Shown piece after piece: positions 8,626 to 16,083 of a DNA stretch of 64,000 bases. The notes under the pieces are model-generated. The model did no database searches. It was not told where the DNA came from and worked only from the letters and a program-made list of their open reading frames with translations. The DNA is taken from contig NZ_OY762934.1 of the NCBI RefSeq assembly GCF_963667045.1, positions 4,904,501-4,968,500 of the forward strand, read 5' to 3'. The stretch is from an uncultured Cohaesibacter sp. (GTDB lineage Bacteria; Pseudomonadota; Alphaproteobacteria; Rhizobiales; Cohaesibacteraceae). The position numbers and the translations under genes were made by a program. Every line of letters begins with the position of its first letter. Within the stretch, counting starts at the first letter, position 1.

Positions 8626-9702
8626 ATGTCACGATTTACTCCGCTTGAAGTGACCGATGTGCGACGCGAGACCCGCGACGCTGTGGTCCTGACCCTGAAA
8701 CCGGATCCGGCCGACGCCGAAGCCTTTGCCTTCACGCAAGGGCAGTATCTGACCTTCCGCCGGATGTTTGGCGCAGAAGAGCTGCGCCGCTCCTATTCCA
8801 TCTGCTCGGGCGTTGACGACGGCTGCCTCAAGGTAGGCATCAAACGCGTCGAGGGTGGGGCCTTCTCGACCTGGGCCAATGAAGAGGTCAAGGTCGGCGA
8901 CCATATCGATGCCATGCCGCCAATGGGCCGTTTCTTCACGCCCATCGACCCGGCTGCGGCGAAGACTTATCTCGGCTTTGCCGCCGGGTCCGGCATCACG
9001 CCGGTGATCTCGATCATCAAGACGGTTCTGGCCCGCGAGCCCCATTCGACCTTCACGCTGGTCTATGCCAACCGGCAGATGCATTCCATCATGTTCCGCG
9101 AGGAGCTGGAGGATCTGAAGAATATCTATCTGGGCCGCTTGTCGGTGGTTCATATCCTCAAGAGCGAGGGGCAGGAGATCGACCTCTTCACGGGACGGAT
9201 CGATGACCACAAGCTTGATGCGCTGTTCGATCTCTGGATCGACGCTGAGAGCGTGGATACGGCCTTCATCTGCGGACCGGAAGCGCTGATGCTGACCATC
9301 GCCGACAATCTGCGCAAGCATGGCATTGCCGACGAGCAGATCAAGTTCGAGCTGTTTGCCTCCTCCCAGCCCGGCAGGGCGGTGAGACCTGCGGTTTCCA
9401 GAGAGACCACAGTGACCGGCAACAGCTGCGCCGTATCGGTGACGCTTGATGGTGCCACCCGCAGTTTCACCATGCCCAAGGATGGCAATTCGATCCTTGA
9501 GGCCGCCGTGGCCAATGATATGGATGCCCCTTACTCCTGCAAGGCCGGGGTCTGTTCGACCTGTCGCGCGCGCGTTCTGGAAGGGGAGGTCGAGATGGCC
9601 GTCAACCATGCGCTCGAGGATTACGAGGTGCGGGCGGGCTATGTGCTCTCGTGCCAGTGTGTTCCCGTATCGGACAAGGTGGTGCTGAGCTATGACGAAT
9701 GA
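8626..9702 (+). CDS. paaE: 1,2-phenylacetyl-CoA epoxidase, reductase subunit E
   Basis: A 358-residue NADPH-dependent reductase that feeds electrons to the PaaAC centre. Order of domains: FAD-binding (RRSYSICSG near residue 60), NAD(P)-binding (FAAGSGITPVISIIK near residue 120), and a C-terminal plant-type 2Fe-2S ferredoxin domain with YSCKAGVCSTCRARV and a fourth cysteine in LSCQCVP. The ribosome site gagaggag precedes the ATG. The 3' end overlaps the next gene by 11 bases. Confidence 0.95.
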   Translation: MSRFTPLEVTDVRRETRDAVVLTLKPDPADAEAFAFTQGQYLTFRRMFGAEELRRSYSICSGVDDGCLKVGIKRVEGGAFSTWANEEVKVGDHIDAMPPMGRFFTPIDPAAAKTYLGFAAGSGITPVISIIKTVLAREPHSTFTLVYANRQMHSIMFREELEDLKNIYLGRLSVVHILKSEGQEIDLFTGRIDDHKLDALFDLWIDAESVDTAFICGPEALMLTIADNLRKHGIADEQIKFELFASSQPGRAVRPAVSRETTVTGNSCAVSVTLDGATRSFTMPKDGNSILEAAVANDMDAPYSCKAGVCSTCRARVLEGEVEMAVNHALEDYEVRAGYVLSCQCVPVSDKVVLSYDE

Positions 9703-10456
9703 TGCTGACACGATGACCATTGAGGACTACCTGGCCGAGGGGGGCAAGCTTTCCTCGCCGGACAATGTGCCGCCACGCTATCGCGCCGAACTGTTGCGGC
9801 TGATGTCTTCCTTTGTGGACAGTGAGCTGGCCGGGTCGGCGGGGTTCGCCGATGCCATCAACTGGGCGCCGGGGATTTCCCAGCGCATTGCCGCCAGCCG
9901 GATTGTGCTGGAAAAGGCAGCCAGTGCCGAAAAGGTACTCGACCTGATGGAAGACTTCGGCACCGACAAGACGCTCTATAACCGGGCGCATGATTGGGCC
10001 GCCCGTCAGCCGAGGGACGCGAAAGTCGACCCGCGCCGTCAGGGCGGAGACATGCGCCTGTCCGTCTTTCATGCGCCGGTTCTCAGCTGGACGGATGCCT
10101 GCGTGATGAACCTCTTGATGGGGCTTGCAACGGGTATCCAGCTCAAGGAGATGGCTCAGGTTTCCTATATCCCGCTCGCCGATGTGATCAGGGACATCAT
10201 CCCCGTCGAGGCGCGGCACAAGGAACTGGGGCGTGTCGGGCTTGTCGAAATCTGCGCAATCGAAGACGGGCGCTCAGAGGCCGCAACATCCGTGGGCTAC
10301 TGGTTCCCGCGGGTTGCCGACAGCTTTGGCGCGGCCGGGTCCGAACGTTTCGAGCGGCTGGCCCGCATGGGGCTTCGCCATCGCTCCAACAAGGATCAGC
10401 TGGAAGAATGGACCCAAGCTGCTCAAGTGCAGCTTGCCGCTCTCAAAATCCGCTAA
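9692..10456 (+). CDS. Additional PaaA/PaaC-like ferritin-fold protein in the paa operon
   Basis: A 254-residue protein related to the phenylacetic acid catabolic (PaaA/PaaC) ferritin-like family but distinct from both subunits encoded upstream. One helix has VEARHKELGRVGL, which lines up with the second E-x-x-H motif of PaaA. At the place of PaaA's first motif (QDEAGH) the sequence reads VLEKAASAEK, with no histidine, so only part of a di-iron site seems to remain. Translation overlaps the paaE end, so it is coexpressed with the epoxidase. It could be an accessory subunit, a regulator of complex assembly, or an enzyme acting on a side product. The function is not known to me. Confidence 0.7.
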   Translation: MTNDADTMTIEDYLAEGGKLSSPDNVPPRYRAELLRLMSSFVDSELAGSAGFADAINWAPGISQRIAASRIVLEKAASAEKVLDLMEDFGTDKTLYNRAHDWAARQPRDAKVDPRRQGGDMRLSVFHAPVLSWTDACVMNLLMGLATGIQLKEMAQVSYIPLADVIRDIIPVEARHKELGRVGLVEICAIEDGRSEAATSVGYWFPRVADSFGAAGSERFERLARMGLRHRSNKDQLEEWTQAAQVQLAALKIR

Positions 10457-10482
10457 ATCGAAGTGAAATGGAAGGAAAGCGC

Positions 10483-12561
10483 ATGAAGGACGTGACCCTG
10501 TCACCACGCCGTCTGGAAAGCTATGTTGCTGGCGCCTGGCGTACAGGTGAGGGCGAAGGAGAGCCTGTGGCCAATGCGGCGACGGGTGCAGTCCATGCCC
10601 TGATCGGCACAGAAGGGCTTGATCTTGGAGGCGCTCTTGAATGGGGCCGCGCTGTCGGTGGGCCTGCCCTCAGGGCCATGACGATCCATCAGCGGGCGCT
10701 GATGCTCAAGGCGTTGGGGTTGAAGCTGATGGAACTCAAGGAAGAGTTCTACGAGGAAAGCTTTGCCACCGGTGCCACGCGAGCGGATTCCTGGCCCGAC
10801 ATCGAAGGCGGGATCGGCACGATGCTGACTTTTGCTTCCAAGGCCCGGCGGGAGTTTCCCAATGCCCGCGTGCTGACCGAAGGGCCGGTCGAAGTGTTGT
10901 CGCGGGACGCAAGCTTCATGGGCCAGCATATTCTCTCGCCGATGGAAGGGGTGGCCATTCATATCAATGCCTACAACTTCCCGGTCTGGGGGATGCTGGA
11001 GAAAATCGCGCCGTCGCTGATTGCCGGCATGCCGTGTCTCGTCAAGCCGGCGACCCAGACGGCCTATCTTACGGAACTGGTCGTGCGGCGCATGCTGGAG
11101 ACCGGCCTTCTTCCCGATGGCGCGTTGCAGATCGTCACTGGCAATCCGCGGGATCTGCTGGACCACGTGATCGAGCAGGATGTGGTGACCTTCACCGGCT
11201 CGGCGACGACGGGACAGAGGCTCAAGGCGCAGTCGTCCATCCTTGCCAATTCTGTTCGCTTCACCATGGAAGCCGACAGTCTCAATGCGTCGGTGCTGGG
11301 GGGAGATGCCGGTCCGGGCACGCCAGAGTTCGATCTGTTCGTGCGCGAGGTTGCTCGCGAGATGACGGCCAAGGCAGGGCAGAAATGCACCGCGATCCGC
11401 CGCATCCTGGTGCCCCGCGCGCATGAAGCCGCTGTGGTCGGTGCGCTCAAGGCGCGGCTCGGGCAGGTGCCGATCGGGCTGCCTTCCGATCCATCCGTGC
11501 GCATGGGGGCGCTTGTATCGCTCAGGGACCGCGAAACTGTCCGTATCCGTGTCCGCGAGCTGATGACCGAGGCGGAGATCGTTGCCGGTGATCCTGATCG
11601 CTGCGCGCTGGTCTCGGGCGACGATGTGGCGGGTGCCTTCATGGCGCCGGTGCTGTTGCGCTGTGCCAACCCTCTGTCCTCCGAAGCGGTGCACGGGGTT
11701 GAGGCCTTCGGGCCGGTGGCGACACTGATGCCGTATGACGACCCGGAGGAAGCCATTGCACTGGCTCGCAAGGGGCGTGGCTCGCTGGTCTCGTCGGTCT
11801 TTACCGATGACGCCGGTCTTGCTGTCAAAATGGCGACCGGATTGGCGTCCTTCCATGGTCGCGTGATGATCGGCAACCGCGCTTCGGCCAAAAGCTCCAC
11901 CGGGCATGGCTCACCGCTGGCTCCGCTTGTCCACGGCGGCCCCGGTCGCGCCGGTGGCGGCGAGGAAATGGGCGGCATGCGCGGGGTCAAGCATTTCATG
12001 CAGCGGTCTGCCATTCAGGGGCCGCCGTCGATGCTGTCGGCGGTCACCGGCCAATGGGTGGAAGGCGCGCCTGCGCAACAGGATATCCATCCTTTCCGCA
12101 AGTCGCTGGCTGACCTCCGCATCGGTGATCAGATCGTCACGGCCAGCCGCGACGTGACAGAGGCCGATGTCGAACATTTTGCCCATTTCACCGGCGACAC
12201 TTTCTATGCCCACATGGACAGCGACGCGGCGAAAGCCAATCCCTTCTTTGAGGATCGCGTGGCGCACGGCTATCTCATCGCCTCCTTCGCCGCCGGGTTG
12301 TTCGTCGATCCGGAACCGGGGCCGGTGCTGGCGAACTATGGCGTCGACAATCTGCGCTTCATGATGCCGGTCTATTTTGGCGACAGCCTCAGGGTCCGTC
12401 TGACCTGCAAGGAGATCAACCCGCGGGAGAATGCCGACCATGGGGAAGTCCGCTGGGATTGTCAGGTGACCAACCAGAGAGGCGAGGTAGTGGCGCAATA
12501 TGATGTGCTGACCATGGTGGCAAAGATCTGGCCAATGCGCCTGTCGGAAGCAGCCGAATAA
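10483..12561 (+). CDS. paaZ: Oxepin-CoA hydrolase / 3-oxo-5,6-dehydrosuberyl-CoA semialdehyde dehydrogenase
   Basis: A 692-residue fusion enzyme. Residues 1 to about 525 form an aldehyde dehydrogenase domain with Glu263 (TMEADSLNAS) and nucleophile Cys302 (GQKCTAIRR), matching Glu256 and Cys295 of the E. coli enzyme. The last 150 residues form a MaoC-like hot-dog hydratase with the D-x4-H motif GDTFYAH and VAHGYL. It opens the oxepin-CoA ring and oxidises the aldehyde. The ATG at 10483 follows ggaaggaaag; an upstream open frame through the preceding gene is not coding. A terminator follows, so this is the last gene of the forward operon. Confidence 0.95.
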   Translation: MKDVTLSPRRLESYVAGAWRTGEGEGEPVANAATGAVHALIGTEGLDLGGALEWGRAVGGPALRAMTIHQRALMLKALGLKLMELKEEFYEESFATGATRADSWPDIEGGIGTMLTFASKARREFPNARVLTEGPVEVLSRDASFMGQHILSPMEGVAIHINAYNFPVWGMLEKIAPSLIAGMPCLVKPATQTAYLTELVVRRMLETGLLPDGALQIVTGNPRDLLDHVIEQDVVTFTGSATTGQRLKAQSSILANSVRFTMEADSLNASVLGGDAGPGTPEFDLFVREVAREMTAKAGQKCTAIRRILVPRAHEAAVVGALKARLGQVPIGLPSDPSVRMGALVSLRDRETVRIRVRELMTEAEIVAGDPDRCALVSGDDVAGAFMAPVLLRCANPLSSEAVHGVEAFGPVATLMPYDDPEEAIALARKGRGSLVSSVFTDDAGLAVKMATGLASFHGRVMIGNRASAKSSTGHGSPLAPLVHGGPGRAGGGEEMGGMRGVKHFMQRSAIQGPPSMLSAVTGQWVEGAPAQQDIHPFRKSLADLRIGDQIVTASRDVTEADVEHFAHFTGDTFYAHMDSDAAKANPFFEDRVAHGYLIASFAAGLFVDPEPGPVLANYGVDNLRFMMPVYFGDSLRVRLTCKEINPRENADHGEVRWDCQVTNQRGEVVAQYDVLTMVAKIWPMRLSEAAE

Positions 12562-12575
12562 TTGATGGTGCCTTG

Positions 12576-12611
12576 TCGGGATCGGCTTTGATGTCGATCC
12601 CGATTTTTTTG
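12576..12611 (+). terminator. Intrinsic terminator of the paaJ-paaZ operon
   Basis: A 9-bp stem (tcgggatcg / cgatcccga) with a 10-base loop is followed at once by seven T residues, 14 bp after the paaZ stop codon. Confidence 0.85.
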
Positions 12612-12652
12612 GGCTATTCGTATCAGGTGGGGTGCAGGGCCATGCCGAAGGC

Positions 12653-13252
12653 CTAGCGAACGGCCTTGATCCCTTCCAGAATCAGAACTGTTGCCAGATG
12701 GGCATAGTCTTCGCGGGAGATTGGGCCCTCTTCCTTGAACCACATGTAGACCCAGTTCATCATGCCGAACAGGGACATGGTAACCGGCATCAGCAGCGGG
12801 CGATCCGGATCATCGAGCGATGGGTGGATCAGGCGCAAGATGTTCGAGAAACGCTTGACAATACGGCGCTCGACCTTGACGATTTCGGCTCTCTGTTCTT
12901 CCGACAGAGCCTGACTGGCATTGAGCTGCACCTTGTGCTGATCATCGGCACCGCGATAGGCTTCAATGACCGTGTTGACCAGTCGCTCCAGTCTTTCTTC
13001 CGGTTTCAATGTCGCATCGTCAGCCTCGATCAGTGCGTGATCGAGTTCTTCCAGATGGGAATGCACGATCTCGAAGATCAGGGCGTCCTTGGAGGGGTAA
13101 TAGTGATAGAGCAGGGATTTCGACACGCCAGCCGCAGACGCGATCTGGGACATGGAGGCCTTCTCCATGCCCTGCGTCGCAAAGACCCGCGCCGCATCAA
13201 GCAGCAAACCATGTTGTTTTTCTTCGAAATCGTTTGCGCGTGTTCGGGCCAT
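12653..13252 (-). CDS. paaR: TetR-family regulator of phenylacetate genes
   Basis: A 199-residue TetR/AcrR repressor. The N-terminal helix-turn-helix is clear at about residues 25-50 (MSQIASAAGVSKSLLYHYY). The C-terminal ligand domain is helical; in known TetR-type PaaR proteins the inducer is phenylacetyl-CoA. It sits downstream of paaK on the same strand, with a palindromic operator 78-98 bp before its start codon, so it probably represses itself and the other paa transcripts. The gene name rests on context and operator sharing; the fold call is certain. Confidence 0.85.
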   Translation of the reverse strand: MARTRANDFEEKQHGLLLDAARVFATQGMEKASMSQIASAAGVSKSLLYHYYPSKDALIFEIVHSHLEELDHALIEADDATLKPEERLERLVNTVIEAYRGADDQHKVQLNASQALSEEQRAEIVKVERRIVKRFSNILRLIHPSLDDPDRPLLMPVTMSLFGMMNWVYMWFKEEGPISREDYAHLATVLILEGIKAVR

Positions 13253-13329
13253 GGACAGAATTCTCCAAAATGCTGAAGACGAAAGTAGGGGGCTCCATAT
13301 GCCCCCTATACACCAGTTTTGGTATATTT

Positions 13330-13350
13330 GACCATACGGTCGGTCTAATT
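13330..13350 (-). promoter_or_regulatory. TetR-type (PaaR) operator between paaK and paaR
   Basis: The site gaccatacggtcggtctaatt matches the operators upstream of paaJ and paaN/paaG. It overlaps the TAG stop codon of paaK (13345-13347) and lies upstream of paaR, suggesting a separate autoregulated paaR promoter. Confidence 0.55.
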
Positions 13351-14655
13351 TTTTGGCCGATTGTCGACAACGCGCTTGGCCTTGCCCTCCGACCGTGCCA
13401 GTTCCTGTGGGTCCCGGACATCGATGCGCGTCGTGACGCCGACCACGGACTTGATGTGGTGGGACAGTTCAACGGCTGATGCCTTGCGGGCGTCTTCCGA
13501 CACATGATCGGTTGCCGCTTCGACATGGATGACCATGGTGTCCTTGTGGTCCTTGCGCGACAGCTCGATCTGGAAATGCGGCGTCAGGCCCGTGCACTTG
13601 AGGATCTGCTCTTCGATCTGGGTCGGGAAGACATTGACACCGCGCAGGATGATCATGTCGTCCGAGCGGCCGGTGATCTTTTCGATGCGACGCATGGAGC
13701 GGGCGGTGCCCGGCAGAAGCCGCGTGAGGTCACGGGTGCGGTAGCGCACCATCGGCAGGCCTTCCTTGGTGAGCGTGGTAAAGACCAGTTCACCCATTTC
13801 GCCATCCGGCAGCACTTCGCCGGTCGCCGGATCAATGATCTCGGGGTAGAAGTGATCTTCCCAGATGTGCAAACCGTCCTTGGTTTCCACGCATTCGTTG
13901 GCAACGCCGGGGCCCATGATTTCGGACAGGCCATAGATGTCCACCGCATGCATGTCGAACGCCTGTTCGATTTCGTTGCGCATGCTGTTGGTCCATGGTT
14001 CGGCGCCAAATATGCCGACCTTGAGGGAGCTTTGCCGCGGGTCGATTCCCTGACGGCGGAACTCGTCGAGAATCGACAGCATGTAGGATGGTGTGACCAT
14101 GATGATAGTGGGTTTGAAGTCCTGAATCAGGGTGACTTGACGTTCGGTCATGCCGCCGGAAATTGGCACCACGGTGCAGCCCAGCCGTTCTGCGCCGTAA
14201 TGGGCGCCAAGGCCGCCGGTGAACAGGCCGTAGCCATAGGCCACGTGGACGATATCGCCGGGGCGCCCGCCCGAGGCGCGGATCGAGCGGGCAACAAGAT
14301 CGGCCCAGACGTCGATGTCCTTGCGGGTGTAGCCGACGACCGTGGGCTTGCCCGTCGTGCCCGACGAGCCATGGATGCGCACCAGCTTTTCCCGCGGCAC
14401 GGCAAACATGCCAAACGGGTAGGTGTCACGCAGGTCGGTCTTCTGGGTGAAGGGGAATTTCGACAGGTCGGCCAGCGTCTTGAGGTCCGAGGGATGAACC
14501 CCGTGCTCGTCGAAGCGCTTGCGGTAGAAAGGTGAATTCTCATAGGCGTGGGTCAGCGAGCGACGCATGCGGTGATATTGCAGGGCTGCGATTTCATCGC
14601 GGGATGCGATTTCAATCGGGTCCAGCATGCTCTTGATTGGTGTCAGATCGTTCAT
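13345..14655 (-). CDS. paaK: Phenylacetate-CoA ligase
   Basis: A 436-residue AMP-forming ligase that makes phenylacetyl-CoA from phenylacetate, ATP and CoA, the first step of the pathway. The nucleotide-binding P-loop is HGSSGTTGKPTVVGYT (about residues 94-109). Further family marks are VYGLSEIMGPG in an adenylation motif (read as IYGLSEIMGPG) and the hinge region YRTRDLTRLLPG. The length fits bacterial PaaK (about 430-440). A ribosome site (ggaggaa) precedes the start. It is the third gene of a reverse block paaG-paaI-paaK. Confidence 0.96.
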   Translation of the reverse strand: MNDLTPIKSMLDPIEIASRDEIAALQYHRMRRSLTHAYENSPFYRKRFDEHGVHPSDLKTLADLSKFPFTQKTDLRDTYPFGMFAVPREKLVRIHGSSGTTGKPTVVGYTRKDIDVWADLVARSIRASGGRPGDIVHVAYGYGLFTGGLGAHYGAERLGCTVVPISGGMTERQVTLIQDFKPTIIMVTPSYMLSILDEFRRQGIDPRQSSLKVGIFGAEPWTNSMRNEIEQAFDMHAVDIYGLSEIMGPGVANECVETKDGLHIWEDHFYPEIIDPATGEVLPDGEMGELVFTTLTKEGLPMVRYRTRDLTRLLPGTARSMRRIEKITGRSDDMIILRGVNVFPTQIEEQILKCTGLTPHFQIELSRKDHKDTMVIHVEAATDHVSEDARKASAVELSHHIKSVVGVTTRIDVRDPQELARSEGKAKRVVDNRPKN

Positions 14656-14672
14656 TGTTTCCTCCCCGGGGA

Positions 14673-15152
14673 TCAGACGCCATCGCCCTGAGGCGACAGA
14701 AGTGTTCCTTTGACAGTGCGGGAATGGCCGCGGAATTCCGCAATGACCTTCCCGTCCTCGCGCGTTACCTGCACGTCATAGAGGCCAGACCGGCCGGAGC
14801 GGGATCGCTCGCGGGCGGTGGCCGTCAGGCGGTCGCCGAGGGTGCCCGGAGCCAGAAAGGTGATGGCACAATTCTGGGCTACGGTGATTTGGTTGTAGGT
14901 GTTGCAGGCAAAGGCGAAGGCGCTGTCTGCAAGCGTGAAGAGATAGCCACCATGGGCGTTGCCGTGGCCGTTGGTCATGGATCTGGTGACGGTCATCGAC
15001 AGCACGGCCTCGCCGGGAGCGACATGCTCCAGCTTCATGGCAAGATCCCGAGAGGCCGAATCGCCCTCCCACATGGCCCTGGCACAGGCTTCCGCCAGTT
15101 CTTGCGGGGTCGTCGCGTGATGCTGATGATGCTGATCCTGATACTGGTCCAT
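14673..15152 (-). CDS. paaI: Hydroxyphenylacetyl-CoA thioesterase PaaI
   Basis: A 159-residue hot-dog-fold thioesterase. PaaI hydrolyses ring-hydroxylated phenylacetyl-CoA dead-end products and frees CoA. The hot-dog core appears as NGHGNAHGGYLFTLADSAFA, with the catalytic-helix aspartate. I use the ATG at 15152, which lies one base after the paaG stop codon and follows aggggg; a longer frame reads back into paaG. The His/Gln-rich start (QYQDQHHQHH) is unusual but lies before the conserved domain. Confidence 0.93.
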   Translation of the reverse strand: MDQYQDQHHQHHATTPQELAEACARAMWEGDSASRDLAMKLEHVAPGEAVLSMTVTRSMTNGHGNAHGGYLFTLADSAFAFACNTYNQITVAQNCAITFLAPGTLGDRLTATARERSRSGRSGLYDVQVTREDGKVIAEFRGHSRTVKGTLLSPQGDGV

Positions 15153-15153
15153 T

Positions 15154-15948
15154 TCAGCACCCCCTGAAGTTGGCTGGACGCTTTTCAAGGAAGGCTGTGA
15201 CCCCTTCTGCGTAGTCATCCGTCTGTCCGGCCTGTCGCTGGCAGTCCCGTTCCATGTCGAGATGGGCTTCGAAGCTGTTGACCGAAGCCGACTGGATGAG
15301 GCGCTTGGTCAGGCCAAGGCCCACCGTCGGGCCAGCCGCAAGGCGGGCGGCGATGGCCGTTGCTTCCGGCATCAGGGCCTCGTCATCCACAGCCTTCCAG
15401 ATCAGGCCCCAGTCGGCGGCCTGTTCCGCGAGCAGTGGCTCGGCGAGCATGGAGAGCGCCTTGGCCCTTGGTTCGCCCAGAATGCGGGTCAGCGACCAAC
15501 TGCCCCCGGCGTCGGGAATAAGGCCGATTTTCGAGAAGGCCTGTATGAATTTGGCCGATCTGGCTGCCAACACGATATCGCAGGCAAAGGCGATGTTGGC
15601 ACCAGCACCGGCGGCAACGCCATTGACGGCGCAGATGACCGGCTTTTCGAGCGAGCGGATCAGACAAAGCGTCGGATTGTAAAAGCGGTCCAGTGTCGCG
15701 CCGAGGTCGGGTTTCTCTCCACCCTTGCGCGGATCGCGATCGCCCAGATCCTGCCCGGCGCAAAAGCCGCGACCGGCACCGGTGAGCAATAGCGCACGGA
15801 CCGACTCTTCGCTGTGGGCGCGTTCAATTTGTGTCCGCAAGGCAAGATGCATCTCTTCGTTGAATGAATTCAGCTTGTCTGGTCTGTTCAGCGTCAGCGT
15901 GAGCACGCCGTCTCGCAGGTCCGACAGAACGGTCTCGGATTTCTCCAT
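15154..15948 (-). CDS. paaG: 1,2-epoxyphenylacetyl-CoA isomerase
   Basis: A 264-residue crotonase-fold enzyme that converts the epoxide to oxepin-CoA and can also isomerise the dehydrosuberyl-CoA double bond. Oxyanion-hole segments are GRGFCAGQDLG and NGVAAGAGANIAFACD, and the likely catalytic aspartate is in KIGLIPDAGGSW. The ATG at 15948 follows a strong ggggggaggaa ribosome site; 24 extra upstream in-frame residues would enter the operator region and are unlikely. It is the first gene of the reverse block and is divergent from paaN. Confidence 0.94.
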   Translation of the reverse strand: MEKSETVLSDLRDGVLTLTLNRPDKLNSFNEEMHLALRTQIERAHSEESVRALLLTGAGRGFCAGQDLGDRDPRKGGEKPDLGATLDRFYNPTLCLIRSLEKPVICAVNGVAAGAGANIAFACDIVLAARSAKFIQAFSKIGLIPDAGGSWSLTRILGEPRAKALSMLAEPLLAEQAADWGLIWKAVDDEALMPEATAIAARLAAGPTVGLGLTKRLIQSASVNSFEAHLDMERDCQRQAGQTDDYAEGVTAFLEKRPANFRGC

Positions 15949-16001
15949 GTTTCCTCCCCCCAAGGCCCACTTTTGTAGAGCCAACGAAAGACTTGTTGCA
16001 T

Positions 16002-16024
16002 AAACCGTCCGGACGGTCAATTAT
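16002..16024. promoter_or_regulatory. PaaR-type operator, copy 1 of a tandem pair
   Basis: It contains the perfect 14-bp palindrome ACCGTCCGGACGGT followed by caattat. It lies in the divergent paaG/paaN intergenic region. Confidence 0.65.
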
Positions 16025-16034
16025 ACGCTTGAAT

Positions 16035-16057
16035 AAATCGTCCGGACGGTCAATTAT
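16035..16057. promoter_or_regulatory. PaaR-type operator, copy 2 of a tandem pair
   Basis: It repeats the preceding site with one change (aaatcgtccggacggtcaat, then tat). The two copies start 33 bp apart, close to three helical turns, which would place two repressor dimers on one DNA face between paaG and paaN. Confidence 0.65.
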
Positions 16058-16083
16058 GTTCGGAAAGAAAATGTGGGGGACCA

